64,000 bases of DNA from Atopobium sp. (GTDB lineage Bacteria > Actinomycetota > Coriobacteriia > Coriobacteriales > Atopobiaceae): assembly GCA_015258715.1 (NCBI GenBank), contig JABZHR010000004.1, positions 73,163 through 137,162 on the forward strand. The letters are read 5' to 3'. The notes under the pieces were generated by a model. The model was not told the origin of the DNA and did not search any database. It saw only the letters and a program-made list of their open reading frames with translations. Position 1 is the stretch's first letter, and each line of letters starts with the position of its first letter. A program made the position numbers and the translations under genes. Of this stretch, positions 17,033 to 27,031 are shown piece by piece.

Positions 17033-17152
17033 AAATATCCTTTCGATAGATTAGCGCAAATCTTTATACCCAAAAGTTTCTCTACCTAATCAAACTACTC
17101 ATTTTAATTTATAAAAAATTAGATGAGTAGCATCCTCATAAAATGAGTATTT

Positions 17153-19147
17153 TTATTGCCCTGAAGTAAGCCTCTTACCTAACTCCAACGCTCGTGTCTG
17201 AAGTGCTTGTGCGGCGGCAAGCTGCTCTTCTGCCAGAGTTCCGTCAGAAGACTCCCCTGCATAAGAACTGGAACGCAAATTAGAACGAATTTCTCGCAAT
17301 TTACGCTGCACTGAGTAGTAGTCAACAGTGTCCACAATAAACTCAAGTGAGCGACGCGTATCAGAGTTGCCCTCAGATATCACGCGACCAGACGAAAGAA
17401 TAGCTGCCGCATTTGGCTCAACAGCTGCAGCTGCAGCAACTACCTGCGCTGGTGTAGCGCCCTCTGGAGTAGCAAGCATTGCCCATGCCATCGTTTGATG
17501 GCGAGCATCAGCCCATACAAAGTCTGCAATACGATCTTGATACTCTCGCACCAAGGACAGATTTGTTGCCATAGCGCTTAAAAGCTCAAGTTCTGAGTTG
17601 ACCTGTCTGCGGTCTTCTGCGGAGAGACCCTGTGAGCCTCGTGGCTCATACGTATCAGCAGAAACGCCATACGATGATGAATCGTCATATGGCGGAACCT
17701 CATCATACGGTGGAACATCATCGTATGAAGAACCCTCGGCATAAGCTGGAGTTTTAGCAGCAGGGTTGTAAGAAGAATTATACGAAGAGGGGTGAGCACT
17801 CTTCTGAGGCTGTTTGCGCGCCATCTTAGAAGTTCGTGAATCAGCAGCATCATCTTGAATAGGCGCGGCCTTAATTGCGCGCTTTGCTTCCTGGACATCA
17901 ATATGAAGCAAATCGGACACACGAAGTGCATACTCGCTCAGCAGCACCGATGTCTTGAGCGGGGCCAACAGAGACGCTAAAGCCTCAAGCGCTTTGACTC
18001 GACCACCGGGTACAGATAAGTCAAACTGAGCTGTTGTAGCATCAAAGACAAAGTCCATAAGCGGACGAGCTGCATCTAAGATAGGACGTAGCTTATCTGC
18101 ACCTGATTCGGCGAGAAACTCCATGGGGTCCTGGTTATTTGGCAAAACAACACAAAGAAACGCAGCGGTTGTTTTATCGATAAATTTAATAGCACGCGCG
18201 GCAGCGTGTTGGCCTGCGGCGTCACCATCAAACATGCAAATAATCTTGCGCGCACGCTGGCGATCAATAAGCTTGACATGCTCAGACGTAAATGCGGTGC
18301 CAAGAGCTGCCACGGTATTAGTAAAGCCAGCCTCGTGCATGGCAATAACATCTGTGTAGCCCTCACAAATTATGGCCTCAGACTGAGCTGCAATAGTCTC
18401 TTTTGCCACGTCGTAGGCAAAGAGGTGCTTGCCTTTATTAAAGACGGAAGTGTCCCTGGTATTTAGATACTTGGGAGCATTTTCTACCTTTTTAGTGATT
18501 CGGCCACCAAAAGCAATGGTTCTGCCCTGCTCGTCGTGGATAGGGAACATCACTCGATCATAGAACCAGTCGCTGATGCGACCATTGCGTTCAACAGCAA
18601 GGTTGGCAGCAATCATCTCTTGCGTGGTAAAGCCACATTTGCGCAAGTGTGCCACAAGTGCGCCTCTACCAGGCGCGTATCCCAGCTTCCAGCGCTTACA
18701 GACAGCTGCTCCAAATCCACGACCAGAGAGATAGCTACGAGCTGCTTCAGGACCTTCTCCCCTTCCGCGCATAAGCATGGAGTGGAAGTAATTCTCGGCT
18801 TCTGTAAGGCACTCAATCAAACGATTCTTGCGAGGTCCTTTAGAAACATGAGCCTCTTCCGAAAGCGTAATGCCTGCTTTATCAGCAAGATATCTAATAG
18901 CGTCGGGAAAATCCAGGTTTTCTCGCTTCATGACATAACTGAAGACGTCTCCACCTTCGGAGCAAGCGCCAAAGCAGTGCCAAAGACCCGTGGAGGGGTT
19001 TATCTTAAATGAGGGGCTTTTTTCTTGGTGGAAGGGGCAACACCCCCAATAGTCCTGACCTCGGGGTTTAAGCTCAACTGTCTCTGACACAAGCGTGACA
19101 AAGTCCGTTGCCTGTCGTACACGCTCTTTATCTTCATCAGTTATCAT
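17153..19147 (-). CDS. dnaG: DNA primase
   Basis: Makes RNA primers for replication. It has 664 residues from the ATG at 19147, chosen because GGGGAGG lies 6 bases upstream; a GTG at 19162 also opens the frame. The zinc module is CPFH (37-40) with HCFGAC (57-62), one residue longer between the last two cysteines than the common CFGCG form. The TOPRIM part contains ICEGYTDVIAMHEAG (near 260) and FDGDAAG. Between catalytic core and C-terminal helicase-binding region is a low-complexity linker with tandem YDDVPPYDEVPPYDD-like units (about residues 465-500). Confidence 0.96.
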   Translation of the reverse strand: MITDEDKERVRQATDFVTLVSETVELKPRGQDYWGCCPFHQEKSPSFKINPSTGLWHCFGACSEGGDVFSYVMKRENLDFPDAIRYLADKAGITLSEEAHVSKGPRKNRLIECLTEAENYFHSMLMRGRGEGPEAARSYLSGRGFGAAVCKRWKLGYAPGRGALVAHLRKCGFTTQEMIAANLAVERNGRISDWFYDRVMFPIHDEQGRTIAFGGRITKKVENAPKYLNTRDTSVFNKGKHLFAYDVAKETIAAQSEAIICEGYTDVIAMHEAGFTNTVAALGTAFTSEHVKLIDRQRARKIICMFDGDAAGQHAAARAIKFIDKTTAAFLCVVLPNNQDPMEFLAESGADKLRPILDAARPLMDFVFDATTAQFDLSVPGGRVKALEALASLLAPLKTSVLLSEYALRVSDLLHIDVQEAKRAIKAAPIQDDAADSRTSKMARKQPQKSAHPSSYNSSYNPAAKTPAYAEGSSYDDVPPYDEVPPYDDSSSYGVSADTYEPRGSQGLSAEDRRQVNSELELLSAMATNLSLVREYQDRIADFVWADARHQTMAWAMLATPEGATPAQVVAAAAAVEPNAAAILSSGRVISEGNSDTRRSLEFIVDTVDYYSVQRKLREIRSNLRSSSYAGESSDGTLAEEQLAAAQALQTRALELGKRLTSGQ

Positions 19148-20174
19148 CTTCCACCTCCCCACTTTCTAAGTTATATGAAGTCGTACCCAGATTCTGGGCT
19201 ACCCAATCTATATTTCCACGAACGGCTTGCTTGAGGTCTTCCAGCGAATCAAATTTTTTGGATTCCCTCAGTCTCTTCACAAATACCGTCTGAACCTCTG
19301 AATCATATAAGTTACCGCTAAAACCTAGAAGATTAGCCTCAAGCAAAGGCCCTGTTTGAGACTCAAATGAAGGAGCTTTTCCTACATTAACCGCAGCAGG
19401 CCAAGCTGTTGCGCCGTGGACCACATAGCACGCATACACGCCGTCTTGAGGAATGCAATCATGCAGGTCAAGCGCGACGTTTGCCGTAGGAAAACCAAAG
19501 CCAGTGCCCTGACCACGACCATGCTTGACCACACCGCTTAAAAAGTGCCAGCGGCCGAGCAGGCTTGCTGCCTCCTCAACTTTGCCCTGCTCAAGCAAGC
19601 CCCTAATACGAGTGGCAGAGATTTTCTGTCCACCCGAACAAAAAAGCTCGTGAGCATGAACTTCAAAACCGTGTTTGTGTCCAAGCGAGGTGAGCAAGGC
19701 GCTTCCTTCAGCGCCTTGAGCTCCCAAACCAAAGTCAGAACCCACATGAACGGACACGGCCGAGACGCTTGGAAGCAACTGATCCTCAACGTATTGCGTG
19801 GCGCTCAATGCCGCAAACTCGCGGGTAAAGTGATGCACCAGAATGCCATCCACTCCCCATGCAGCAAGTGCGCGGAGCCTGTCTTCTCCCGAGAGCAATC
19901 GCCGAGGAGATCCATCAAACAGCACCTCAACAGGGTCTGGTAGAAACGTCACAGCCACAAGTGGTACATTGCGAGCATCGGCGTCTTTCTTTGCGCTGGC
20001 GAGAAGCCCCTGGTGGCCCTCATGAAGACCGTCAAAGACACCAAGCACGCACACGCAAGGCTGCCTGTAGCAGTCAGAACGCAGTGTATAAAAGTCAGCG
20101 TCACCAAGCTCAAACGGAGCCGGCAGATGACTTCCATACAAAACGGATTCTCTTATGCGTTCTACCTTGTTCAC
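19137..20174 (-). CDS. ribF: Bifunctional riboflavin kinase / FAD synthetase
   Basis: Converts riboflavin to FMN and then FAD. The N-terminal nucleotidyltransferase domain has VFDGLHEGHQGLL (near residue 45) and SATRIRGLLEQG (near 205). The C-terminal flavokinase domain has GFGFPTANVAL (near 230). The 345-residue length is slightly above the family norm. Start GTG with AAGGAC upstream. Its 3' end overlaps dnaG by 11 bases and it follows truB closely, as in many bacteria. Confidence 0.95.
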   Translation of the reverse strand: MNKVERIRESVLYGSHLPAPFELGDADFYTLRSDCYRQPCVCVLGVFDGLHEGHQGLLASAKKDADARNVPLVAVTFLPDPVEVLFDGSPRRLLSGEDRLRALAAWGVDGILVHHFTREFAALSATQYVEDQLLPSVSAVSVHVGSDFGLGAQGAEGSALLTSLGHKHGFEVHAHELFCSGGQKISATRIRGLLEQGKVEEAASLLGRWHFLSGVVKHGRGQGTGFGFPTANVALDLHDCIPQDGVYACYVVHGATAWPAAVNVGKAPSFESQTGPLLEANLLGFSGNLYDSEVQTVFVKRLRESKKFDSLEDLKQAVRGNIDWVAQNLGTTSYNLESGEVEDDN

Positions 20175-20182
20175 GTACGTCC

Positions 20183-21124
20183 TTACTTACACAAAATACC
20201 TTGAGAGAAGTTAGTCTGGCAGACTAGGCAGGAACCTTGCCTTGTCCAAATTCCCACAAGAGCATCGTTCCACACAAGGCTGACCAGCGAGTTATTGGCA
20301 ACTTCAGAAAGATCTTCTGGAATACCAAAACGCTTTCCAACCTCAACACATTTGTATTCTGCTCCAGTCAACCTGTGCACAGGATAACCAAGAACCTCAG
20401 TTGGATTGAGGCGTTTGGCTTCAAGCACTTGAGCTGGGTTTTGTTCAAGCTCTTCTAATAAAGCGCAGCTACCAAGCGTAATAGGGCCAGAGAATGTCCT
20501 TCTTAGTCCACTAATGTGGGCTTCTGTTCTAAGAGATTGACCCAGGTCACGAGCAATACTTCTGATATAGGTGCCTTTAGAAACATCAAAAGCAACCGTC
20601 CACACCAGTGAGTCATCCTCAGCAGAAGGCGCATGCACCGCTAAAAGCGTAGCGTCGTAAATAGAGACTCTACGTGCTGTTAGTTCTGGCATTTTACCTT
20701 CACGAACAAGTTGATAGGCACGTTTGCCATCAACAGAGATTGCTGAAACAGCTGGTGGCAGCTGATTTATGGTGCCCACCAACTTTGCGCAGGCCCCACG
20801 AGCAAACTTTTCCTCACGCAACTCTGCAGGTACAGGAGCTGTGGCCACAACCTCACCGTCTGCATCATCTGTTGAGGTGCGAGCTCCAAACGAAATGTCG
20901 GCTACATACCCCTTGCGGTCAAGCGTCAGAAGGCCCAACAGCTTTGTGGCAAGGCCAATGCCCACTACCAGCACGCCGCTTGCATTAGGATCCAAGGTGC
21001 CTGCGTGTCCCACGCGTTTCTCGCCAAATGCACGTCGAACACGAGAAACCACGTCATGGCTGGTTAAGCCAAGCGGCTTATCAACTGCAATAAGTGCGTT
21101 AATTCCACTTGCTCCTCGCTTCAC
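20183..21124 (-). CDS. truB: tRNA pseudouridine synthase B
   Basis: Makes pseudouridine 55 in the T loop of tRNAs. The 313 residues contain DKPLGLTSHDVVSRVRR (15-31) and the catalytic GHAGTLDPNASGVL (near 39-52) with the nucleophilic Asp. The start is a GTG immediately after the nrnA stop with GGAG 6 bases upstream. The C-terminal third is somewhat extended. Confidence 0.95.
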   Translation of the reverse strand: MKRGASGINALIAVDKPLGLTSHDVVSRVRRAFGEKRVGHAGTLDPNASGVLVVGIGLATKLLGLLTLDRKGYVADISFGARTSTDDADGEVVATAPVPAELREEKFARGACAKLVGTINQLPPAVSAISVDGKRAYQLVREGKMPELTARRVSIYDATLLAVHAPSAEDDSLVWTVAFDVSKGTYIRSIARDLGQSLRTEAHISGLRRTFSGPITLGSCALLEELEQNPAQVLEAKRLNPTEVLGYPVHRLTGAEYKCVEVGKRFGIPEDLSEVANNSLVSLVWNDALVGIWTRQGSCLVCQTNFSQGILCK

Positions 21125-22144
21125 CTATGACTCCTTGTCAAGCGCGAGAAGATCAATAAGCAGAGGAACTATCTGGGTAAATACGTCGTCAATGGTGCCT
21201 TCAGCGGTAAAGCCTGCAGCAGCAGTGTGACCGCCGCCACCCATTTGACGTGCAACACCAGAGATATCAAGCTGAGATTTGGAGCGCAGGTTGCCACGAA
21301 CTTTTCCGCCGTCAACCTCTTTGAGGAAGAGGGCAATTTCTGTTCCCTCAACGCAGCGTACAATGTCTACCAGGCCATCCATCTCGGCAAGAGGAACGCC
21401 TGATGCAGAAAGATCTGCCGTAGTGACATAGCTGTAGGCAACACGACCCTCACCAAAAGTGCGGATGCGGCCCATAACCTTTGCGGCAAGGTGAAGGTAA
21501 GCCAAGCGATCACTCTGATAGACATGAAGTGCAATCTGAGATGGAGAAGCGCCTGCTTCTACCAGCAAACTTGCAACCTCAAAAGCCTCGCCGTCAGCGT
21601 TTTGGTACTGGAAACGACCAGTATCAGTTACCAGGGCGCACATAAGGCATTGTGCCTCTGAGGGAACAAGCTCTGCACCCAAATGACAGGCAAACTCGGT
21701 GATAATGACACCGGTTGCTGCTGCATCAGGACGCACAAGACCTGCATTCCAATACACGTTGTTGTATGGGTGATGGTCAAGCACTGCTACCGTCTTAGAA
21801 CGGCTCATCAGTGCTTCTGCATCAGCCAAACGTCCTGCAGTAGATAGGTCTACGCAGATAAAAAGGTCTGGAGTACCCTCGTACTTATTTGCAGGCACAA
21901 AGCTGTCAGTACCATCAAGAAACTTGTAAATACGTGGTACTTCCCCATCAGCATCTGCCAAAAGATTAGTGACAGTTTTGCTAGGCCATCTTCTCTGAAT
22001 AATGGAAGAAAGTGCTAATCCAGAGCCAATAGCATCTCCGTCAGGAGATGTATGTGCGCAAACAACGATTGACGAGGCCTGCTCTATCAGAGCTATAACC
22101 TCGTCAAACTCTGGACGACTGACTTTTGTATTCAGTGACGTCAC
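21125..22144 (-). CDS. nrnA: DHH-family oligoribonuclease / pAp phosphatase (NrnA type)
   Basis: Degrades nano-RNAs of a few nucleotides and/or dephosphorylates 3'-phosphoadenosine 5'-phosphate. The 339 residues contain the DHH signatures SPDGDAIGSGLAL (near 36-48), ICVDLS, VAVLDHHPYNN and the C-terminal DHHA1 motif MGGGGHTAAAGF. Start is GTG, overlapping the ribosome-binding region of the rbfA end. Position between rbfA and truB is common in Gram-positive genomes. Confidence 0.93.
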   Translation of the reverse strand: MTSLNTKVSRPEFDEVIALIEQASSIVVCAHTSPDGDAIGSGLALSSIIQRRWPSKTVTNLLADADGEVPRIYKFLDGTDSFVPANKYEGTPDLFICVDLSTAGRLADAEALMSRSKTVAVLDHHPYNNVYWNAGLVRPDAAATGVIITEFACHLGAELVPSEAQCLMCALVTDTGRFQYQNADGEAFEVASLLVEAGASPSQIALHVYQSDRLAYLHLAAKVMGRIRTFGEGRVAYSYVTTADLSASGVPLAEMDGLVDIVRCVEGTEIALFLKEVDGGKVRGNLRSKSQLDISGVARQMGGGGHTAAAGFTAEGTIDDVFTQIVPLLIDLLALDKES

Positions 22145-22148
22145 TTAC

Positions 22149-22559
22149 TTACGCCTCCTCGTCAGAATTCTCTTCATCAGAAGCTAGAGGGTATCCAAAC
22201 TCGTCTTTCTCGACACCAAGAGTTGGTGGAACCACCTCAAGCGCCTGAGCAATGCGCTCAGCCTCATCAGTAGTGGTGTCAATCTTAAAATCAAGCTCAG
22301 GGGTTACACGCCAGTTCAACGCATGACCCAAAAGCGAGCGAATCCTACCCTTTGCACGTTTGAGAGCTGCAAGGACCTTCTCGTAGCGATCAGGCTCACA
22401 ACTTACATACGCGCGCATAAAGGACTTATCAACCGAGACCTCACAGCTTGTGATAGTCACAAGCTGGAGATCAGGGTCAGAAATTTCAAACAAAAGGATC
22501 CAGCTGAGCTTTTCTCGAGCAATCTCATTGGTACGACGAGAAAACTGATTCTGTTTCAT
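22149..22559 (-). CDS. rbfA: Ribosome-binding factor A
   Basis: Helps 16S rRNA 5'-end maturation in the 30S subunit. It has 136 residues, with the N-terminal RTNEIAREKLSWILLFEISDP pattern and the single KH-like fold (VTITSCEVSVDKSFMRAYVS). The C-terminal tail is acidic (SDEENSDEEA). It directly follows infB by 11 bases, the usual arrangement. Confidence 0.95.
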   Translation of the reverse strand: MKQNQFSRRTNEIAREKLSWILLFEISDPDLQLVTITSCEVSVDKSFMRAYVSCEPDRYEKVLAALKRAKGRIRSLLGHALNWRVTPELDFKIDTTTDEAERIAQALEVVPPTLGVEKDEFGYPLASDEENSDEEA

Positions 22560-22570
22560 GCTGTCCCTTC

Positions 22571-25210
22571 TTACTCGGTACGAGCCACCTGCTCAATGCG
22601 ATAGCCCTCAAGCTGGTCGCCAGGCTTGATATCCTGGAAGTTCTCAAGGCCAATACCACATTCATAGCCGGATTTAACGCTTTTAACGTCGTCTTTGAAG
22701 CGCCTGAGCGATGCAATCTTTCCGTCATAGACAACAAAGCCGTCACGAATGAGGCGGATGTTATCGTCGCGAGAAATCTCGCCCTCAGAAATCATGCAGC
22801 CTGCAGCAATACCAACCTTAGGAACCTTGAAGGTATCGCGGACCTCAGCAACGCCAGTCTGAACTTCCTGCTCAGTTGGCTTAAGCATACCAATACGAGC
22901 AGCATCAATCTCTTCGATTGCCTTGTAGATGACGCTATAGGTTCTAATCTCAACGCCTACGCGCTCTGCAGCAAGCTTAGCCTTTGCATCTGGACGGACA
23001 CCAAAGCCAATGATAATTGCGTTGGATGCATCGGCGAGAACAACGTCGGTCTCGGTGATTCCACCAACAGCAGAGTGGATGGTGCTGATGCGAACCTCGG
23101 ACTGGTCCATCTTGTCCAGGGAATCCTGGAGAGCCTCGATGGAGCCCTGAACATCAGCTTTGATGATGAGGTTGAGTTCCTTGACGTCACGGTCAGCCAT
23201 GGTGTCAAAGAGGTTCTCGAGGGTAACGTGCTTAACACGGTTCTGCTCTTCAATACGAGCCTTAAGAGCACGCTGGTCAGCAAGCTCTCGAGCGTCGCGC
23301 TCCTCCTGGAAGACACGGAACTCGTCGCCTGCGCCAGGAACGGTCTGCAGACCAAGAATCTCAACTGCGTCAGAAGGACCTGCGGTAGTAACTGCGTTGC
23401 CCTTAGGATCAAGCATTGCACGGACGCGGCCAAAGGCCATACCAGCAACAAGAGCATCGCCGATGTGGAGTGTACCGCGTGTAACCAAAACAGTAGCAAC
23501 AGAACCGCGACCACGGTCAAGCTTAGCCTCAAGAACGTTACCAGAAGCAAAGGTGTCTGGGTTTGCCTTCAGCTCAAGGACATCTGCCTGCAAAAGAATG
23601 GTCTCGAGAAGATCGTCGATGCCCAAATTCTGCTTAGCGGAGATGTCAACAAACATGTTCTGTCCGCCCCACTCCTCAGGAATAACACCATACTCGGTGA
23701 GCTCCTGACGAACGCGGGTAGGATCTGCGCCTGGCTTATCAATCTTGTTGACAGCAACAACAATTGGAACGCCAGCTGCTTTTGCGTGGTTAATAGACTC
23801 AATGGTCTGAGGCATAACGCCGTCGTCTGCAGCAACAATCAGAATGACAATATCGGTAACCTTTGCACCACGAGCACGCATAGCGGTAAAGGTCTCGTGA
23901 CCTGGGGTATCGATGAAGGTAATCTCACGGCCGTTAATGGTGACCTGAGATGCACCAATTGCCTGTGTAATGCCGCCAGCCTCGCCAGCTGCAACGCCAG
24001 TGTGACGGATTGCGTCCAAAAGCGAGGTCTTACCGTGGTCAACGTGACCCATGACGGTAACTACTGGAGGACGTGGTTTCAAGTCCTTAGGATCATCGTA
24101 GAAGGTGAAGGAATTCTCCTCCTCCTTGGACATAATCTTAATCTGGCGACCAAGGTCATCAGCAACAATCTCAATAAGCTCATCGGACATGGTCTCGGTA
24201 AGCGTCAGAGGGTTGCCAAGCAGGAACAGACGCTTAATGATGTCATTTGCAGGAACACCAAGAAGCTCAGCAAGCTCAGAGACAGTAGAGCCCTGAGGAA
24301 CCTTTACGGTATCAAGCTGGGAAATATCCTGGTCATTTGCAAGTGCTTCCTCAATACGCTGCTCCATAGCAGCCTCTGCAGCCTGCTTCTGACGACGCTC
24401 TTTGCGCTTTTTACGGCGACCAGTGGATTCACGGCTTGCCTCTTCAATAGCAACGCGAGCCTCATCTAAAACGCGGCTTCTGTTGTAAGCTTCAGCCTCA
24501 CGCGCCATACGGCTATAACGGTCTTCTCCGTCATCTCCGCCACGACGGTTCTTCTTGCGCTTACCATTTGGACGCTCATCAGACATGGAGGCGTCATCGC
24601 GCTCATTCTTGAAGTTATGACGAGAAGGAGCACCACTTGCCTCGCTTGCATTAGCGCGAGCGTGATTTCTTGGTCCCTTCTCGGCCTTCTTCTGAGCAGC
24701 AGACTCAGCAGCCTGCTGTTTCAAAACCTCTTCCTGCTGAGCAATCTGATCAAGCAGGTTGTTGAAGGAAGGAGCAGCCTTAGGAGCAGTGTCCTTTACG
24801 CGATTACGCTCAGCCTCTTCGGCCTCAAGACGCTTCTTCTCTTCCTCAGCGCGGCGGCGCTCCTCTTCTTTCTTACGAGCAGCCTCTTCCTTTGCGCGCT
24901 TCTTCTCTTCTTCAGCACGCTCAGCTTCACGCCTTGCCTCTGCAGCAAGACGCTCGGCCTCTGCTGCCTCTGCAGCAGCCTTAGCCTCTTTGGCAGCAGC
25001 CTCTTCCTCGGCAGCCTTCTGAGCTGCGATTTCAGCGGCACGAGCCTCCATAATAGGCTGGAGTTTCTTACGAACAATAGAAATATATGCATCTTCAAGC
25101 GTAGAAGAAGCAGACTTTGCAGGAATCTTCATGTCCGCAAGGTGCTCGAGCAATTCTTTGCTCTGCATACCATATTCTTTGGCAAGGTCATGTACACGCA
25201 TTTTTGCCAT
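22571..25210 (-). CDS. infB: Translation initiation factor IF-2
   Basis: GTPase that brings initiator tRNA to the 30S subunit. The 879 residues start with an IF2_N helix-turn-helix (MAKMRVHDLAKEYGMQSKEL). A long charged region rich in A, E, K and R follows (about residues 55-290), and a second IF2_N-like domain. The GTPase has GHVDHGKTSLLD, DTPGHE and NKIDKPGADP. Domains II-IV end with YRIEQVARTE. Part of the nusA-infB operon. ATG start, GAAGG upstream. Confidence 0.97.
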   Translation of the reverse strand: MAKMRVHDLAKEYGMQSKELLEHLADMKIPAKSASSTLEDAYISIVRKKLQPIMEARAAEIAAQKAAEEEAAAKEAKAAAEAAEAERLAAEARREAERAEEEKKRAKEEAARKKEEERRRAEEEKKRLEAEEAERNRVKDTAPKAAPSFNNLLDQIAQQEEVLKQQAAESAAQKKAEKGPRNHARANASEASGAPSRHNFKNERDDASMSDERPNGKRKKNRRGGDDGEDRYSRMAREAEAYNRSRVLDEARVAIEEASRESTGRRKKRKERRQKQAAEAAMEQRIEEALANDQDISQLDTVKVPQGSTVSELAELLGVPANDIIKRLFLLGNPLTLTETMSDELIEIVADDLGRQIKIMSKEEENSFTFYDDPKDLKPRPPVVTVMGHVDHGKTSLLDAIRHTGVAAGEAGGITQAIGASQVTINGREITFIDTPGHETFTAMRARGAKVTDIVILIVAADDGVMPQTIESINHAKAAGVPIVVAVNKIDKPGADPTRVRQELTEYGVIPEEWGGQNMFVDISAKQNLGIDDLLETILLQADVLELKANPDTFASGNVLEAKLDRGRGSVATVLVTRGTLHIGDALVAGMAFGRVRAMLDPKGNAVTTAGPSDAVEILGLQTVPGAGDEFRVFQEERDARELADQRALKARIEEQNRVKHVTLENLFDTMADRDVKELNLIIKADVQGSIEALQDSLDKMDQSEVRISTIHSAVGGITETDVVLADASNAIIIGFGVRPDAKAKLAAERVGVEIRTYSVIYKAIEEIDAARIGMLKPTEQEVQTGVAEVRDTFKVPKVGIAAGCMISEGEISRDDNIRLIRDGFVVYDGKIASLRRFKDDVKSVKSGYECGIGLENFQDIKPGDQLEGYRIEQVARTE

Positions 25211-25252
25211 ATATGAAACCTTCCGGTTGACGGGATAGTTACAGGTAGTTGC

Positions 25253-26494
25253 CTAGATCAGTGAGTCTGGATCGGAAGAAATCTCTGCATTCTCCATGTC
25301 ATCATGAATGCCGCAGAAATCAGAGCCAGGTCTTGCCATATTGCGGCAAGGAGTTCCGTTAGGGCTCACATACTTGCAACGATGAGCAATCTCTTCCTCG
25401 TCAACAGTCTCTTCAACTACCTCAGGAAGGTTGTTCAAAATGCTTGCAGCAAGGGACTCGTTCTTGATGTCAATGTGAAGACCTGTCAGACGAGCAGCAA
25501 GACGAGCGTTCTGGCCCTCTTTACCAATAGCCAAAGACAGCTGGTCATCAGGAACAATAACGGTTGCGTGCCCCGTAGCGCCATCAACAATAACGCGAGA
25601 AACACGTGCAGGTGAAAGTGCAGATGCAACGCAACGAGCAGCATCGTCAAACCAAGGCACAACGTCAACGCGCTCTCCACGAAGCTCAGAAACTACGGTA
25701 CGAACACGGCTGCCCTTAGGACCAACGCAAGCACCAACTGGATCAAGACGCTCATCAACGGAAGAGACAGCAATCTTAGAACGGACGCCAGCCTCGCGAG
25801 CAATGGAGCGAATGCTTACAACACCGTCATAAACTTCTGGAACCTCAAGCTCAAAGAGGCGACGGATAAGATCTGGATGAGTACGAGAAACAACAATTGG
25901 TGGACGCTGACGCTCACCACGAACTGCTGGCTGAGTTGCATTTGGATCGCGGACGTCAACGATAATTGCCTTGATGCGCTGGTTGTGAAGGTAACGCTCG
26001 CCTGCTGGACGCTCATCGCGCTCATCAGGGAAACGGCGCTGGTCAAAGTGTGGAAGCTCTGCCTCAACACCCTCACGAATCTTAATGATAGTGAAATCAG
26101 GAGTGGACTGAAGAACAGTACCAGTGATGATGTCACCAATACGACCGCGGAACTCATCATAAATCTGTGCACGAGCAGCGTTGCGAACAAGCGTCTTGAT
26201 CTCTGCCTTAGCATGCTGAGCGGCAATACGGCTGGTGTCTGGAGGAGTTACGTCTACCTCATCAAACTCTGTGTACTCACCAGTCTCCTCGTCTGGCTCA
26301 CCCTTAGGAACAAGCTCATAGACGTAGACGCGGCCAGTTGCCCTATCAATGGTGACACGAGCGCCAAAATCAAGATGGAGGACGTCAGCATAGCTTTTTG
26401 CCAGAGACTGCTCCAAACGATCCAGCAGATACAACTCATCGATGTGCTTCTCCTGACAAAGCAACATCAAAGCTTCCATCATTTCAGATGCCAT
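25253..26494 (-). CDS. nusA: Transcription termination/antitermination protein NusA with C-terminal Cys/His module
   Basis: Modulates pausing and termination. The N-terminal RNA polymerase-binding domain is at about 1-125, the S1 domain at about 130-215 (GDIITGTVLQSTPDFTIIKI), KH1 around 225-290 (VGPKGSRVRTVVSEL) and KH2 around 295-350 (IGKEGQNARLAARLTG). The last 45 residues contain C-x8-C and C-x2-H spaced as in a small zinc site (HRCKYVSPNGTPC ... DFCGIH), which typical NusA proteins lack. No separate rnpM/ylxR gene lies between nusA and infB. Start ATG, GAGAGG upstream. Confidence 0.95.
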   Translation of the reverse strand: MASEMMEALMLLCQEKHIDELYLLDRLEQSLAKSYADVLHLDFGARVTIDRATGRVYVYELVPKGEPDEETGEYTEFDEVDVTPPDTSRIAAQHAKAEIKTLVRNAARAQIYDEFRGRIGDIITGTVLQSTPDFTIIKIREGVEAELPHFDQRRFPDERDERPAGERYLHNQRIKAIIVDVRDPNATQPAVRGERQRPPIVVSRTHPDLIRRLFELEVPEVYDGVVSIRSIAREAGVRSKIAVSSVDERLDPVGACVGPKGSRVRTVVSELRGERVDVVPWFDDAARCVASALSPARVSRVIVDGATGHATVIVPDDQLSLAIGKEGQNARLAARLTGLHIDIKNESLAASILNNLPEVVEETVDEEEIAHRCKYVSPNGTPCRNMARPGSDFCGIHDDMENAEISSDPDSLI

Positions 26495-26510
26495 GAATAA
26501 TCCTCTCTAT

Positions 26511-27005
26511 CTACTTCTTGGCTGAGGCCGAGAAATCAAAAACTGGTTTAATAACGCACTTCTTTAACTCAGATAAATCAACAGTACAGACCTCATCTTC
26601 TGTCTGAATTGAGATAGTTGTACCCTCAATACCCAAGAGCTTGCCAGTAAATTTACGGCGTCCCTCTGTGGCGGTAGTCTGAAGCTGAATCTCTTCTCCC
26701 GCAAAGCGCTCAAAGTCTTTTGCACGACGAAGTGGACGTGCCATTCCTGGAGAAGAAACCTCCAAGGTAAATGATGCTGGGAAAGGATCAAGCTCATCGA
26801 TGGTATCTGAGATCCATGATGTTTCTTGAGCAACTTCATCAAGAGAAATGGTCTCTGCTGTCTCATCATCATGGTCAATTCTTACTCTGACCACAGGATT
26901 CTTAGAAGAACCAACAATCTCAACATCAACAATATCAATGTGGTGATTGAGTGCAGCCTGCTCTAGTGCGGACAAGATTTTCTTTGTTGCACCTTCGTTT
27001 TGCAT
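26511..27005 (-). CDS. rimP: Ribosome maturation factor RimP
   Basis: Needed for 30S assembly. It has 164 residues, with the N-terminal alpha/beta domain (HHIDIVDVEIVGSSKNPVVR), the LEVSSPGMARPLRRAKDF motif near residue 80-97 and a C-terminal SH3-like barrel. First gene of the rimP-nusA-infB operon, 16 bases before nusA. The start ATG has GGAGG 6 bases upstream. Confidence 0.95.
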   Translation of the reverse strand: MQNEGATKKILSALEQAALNHHIDIVDVEIVGSSKNPVVRVRIDHDDETAETISLDEVAQETSWISDTIDELDPFPASFTLEVSSPGMARPLRRAKDFERFAGEEIQLQTTATEGRRKFTGKLLGIEGTTISIQTEDEVCTVDLSELKKCVIKPVFDFSASAKK

Positions 27006-27031
27006 TTGACCTCCTCATCTACATACAGAAA

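Noticed and set aside
23075..24469. Long plus-strand frame of 464 codons opposite infB
   Set aside because: It is antisense to a highly conserved gene. Its composition follows the complement of infB codons and no domain can be seen.
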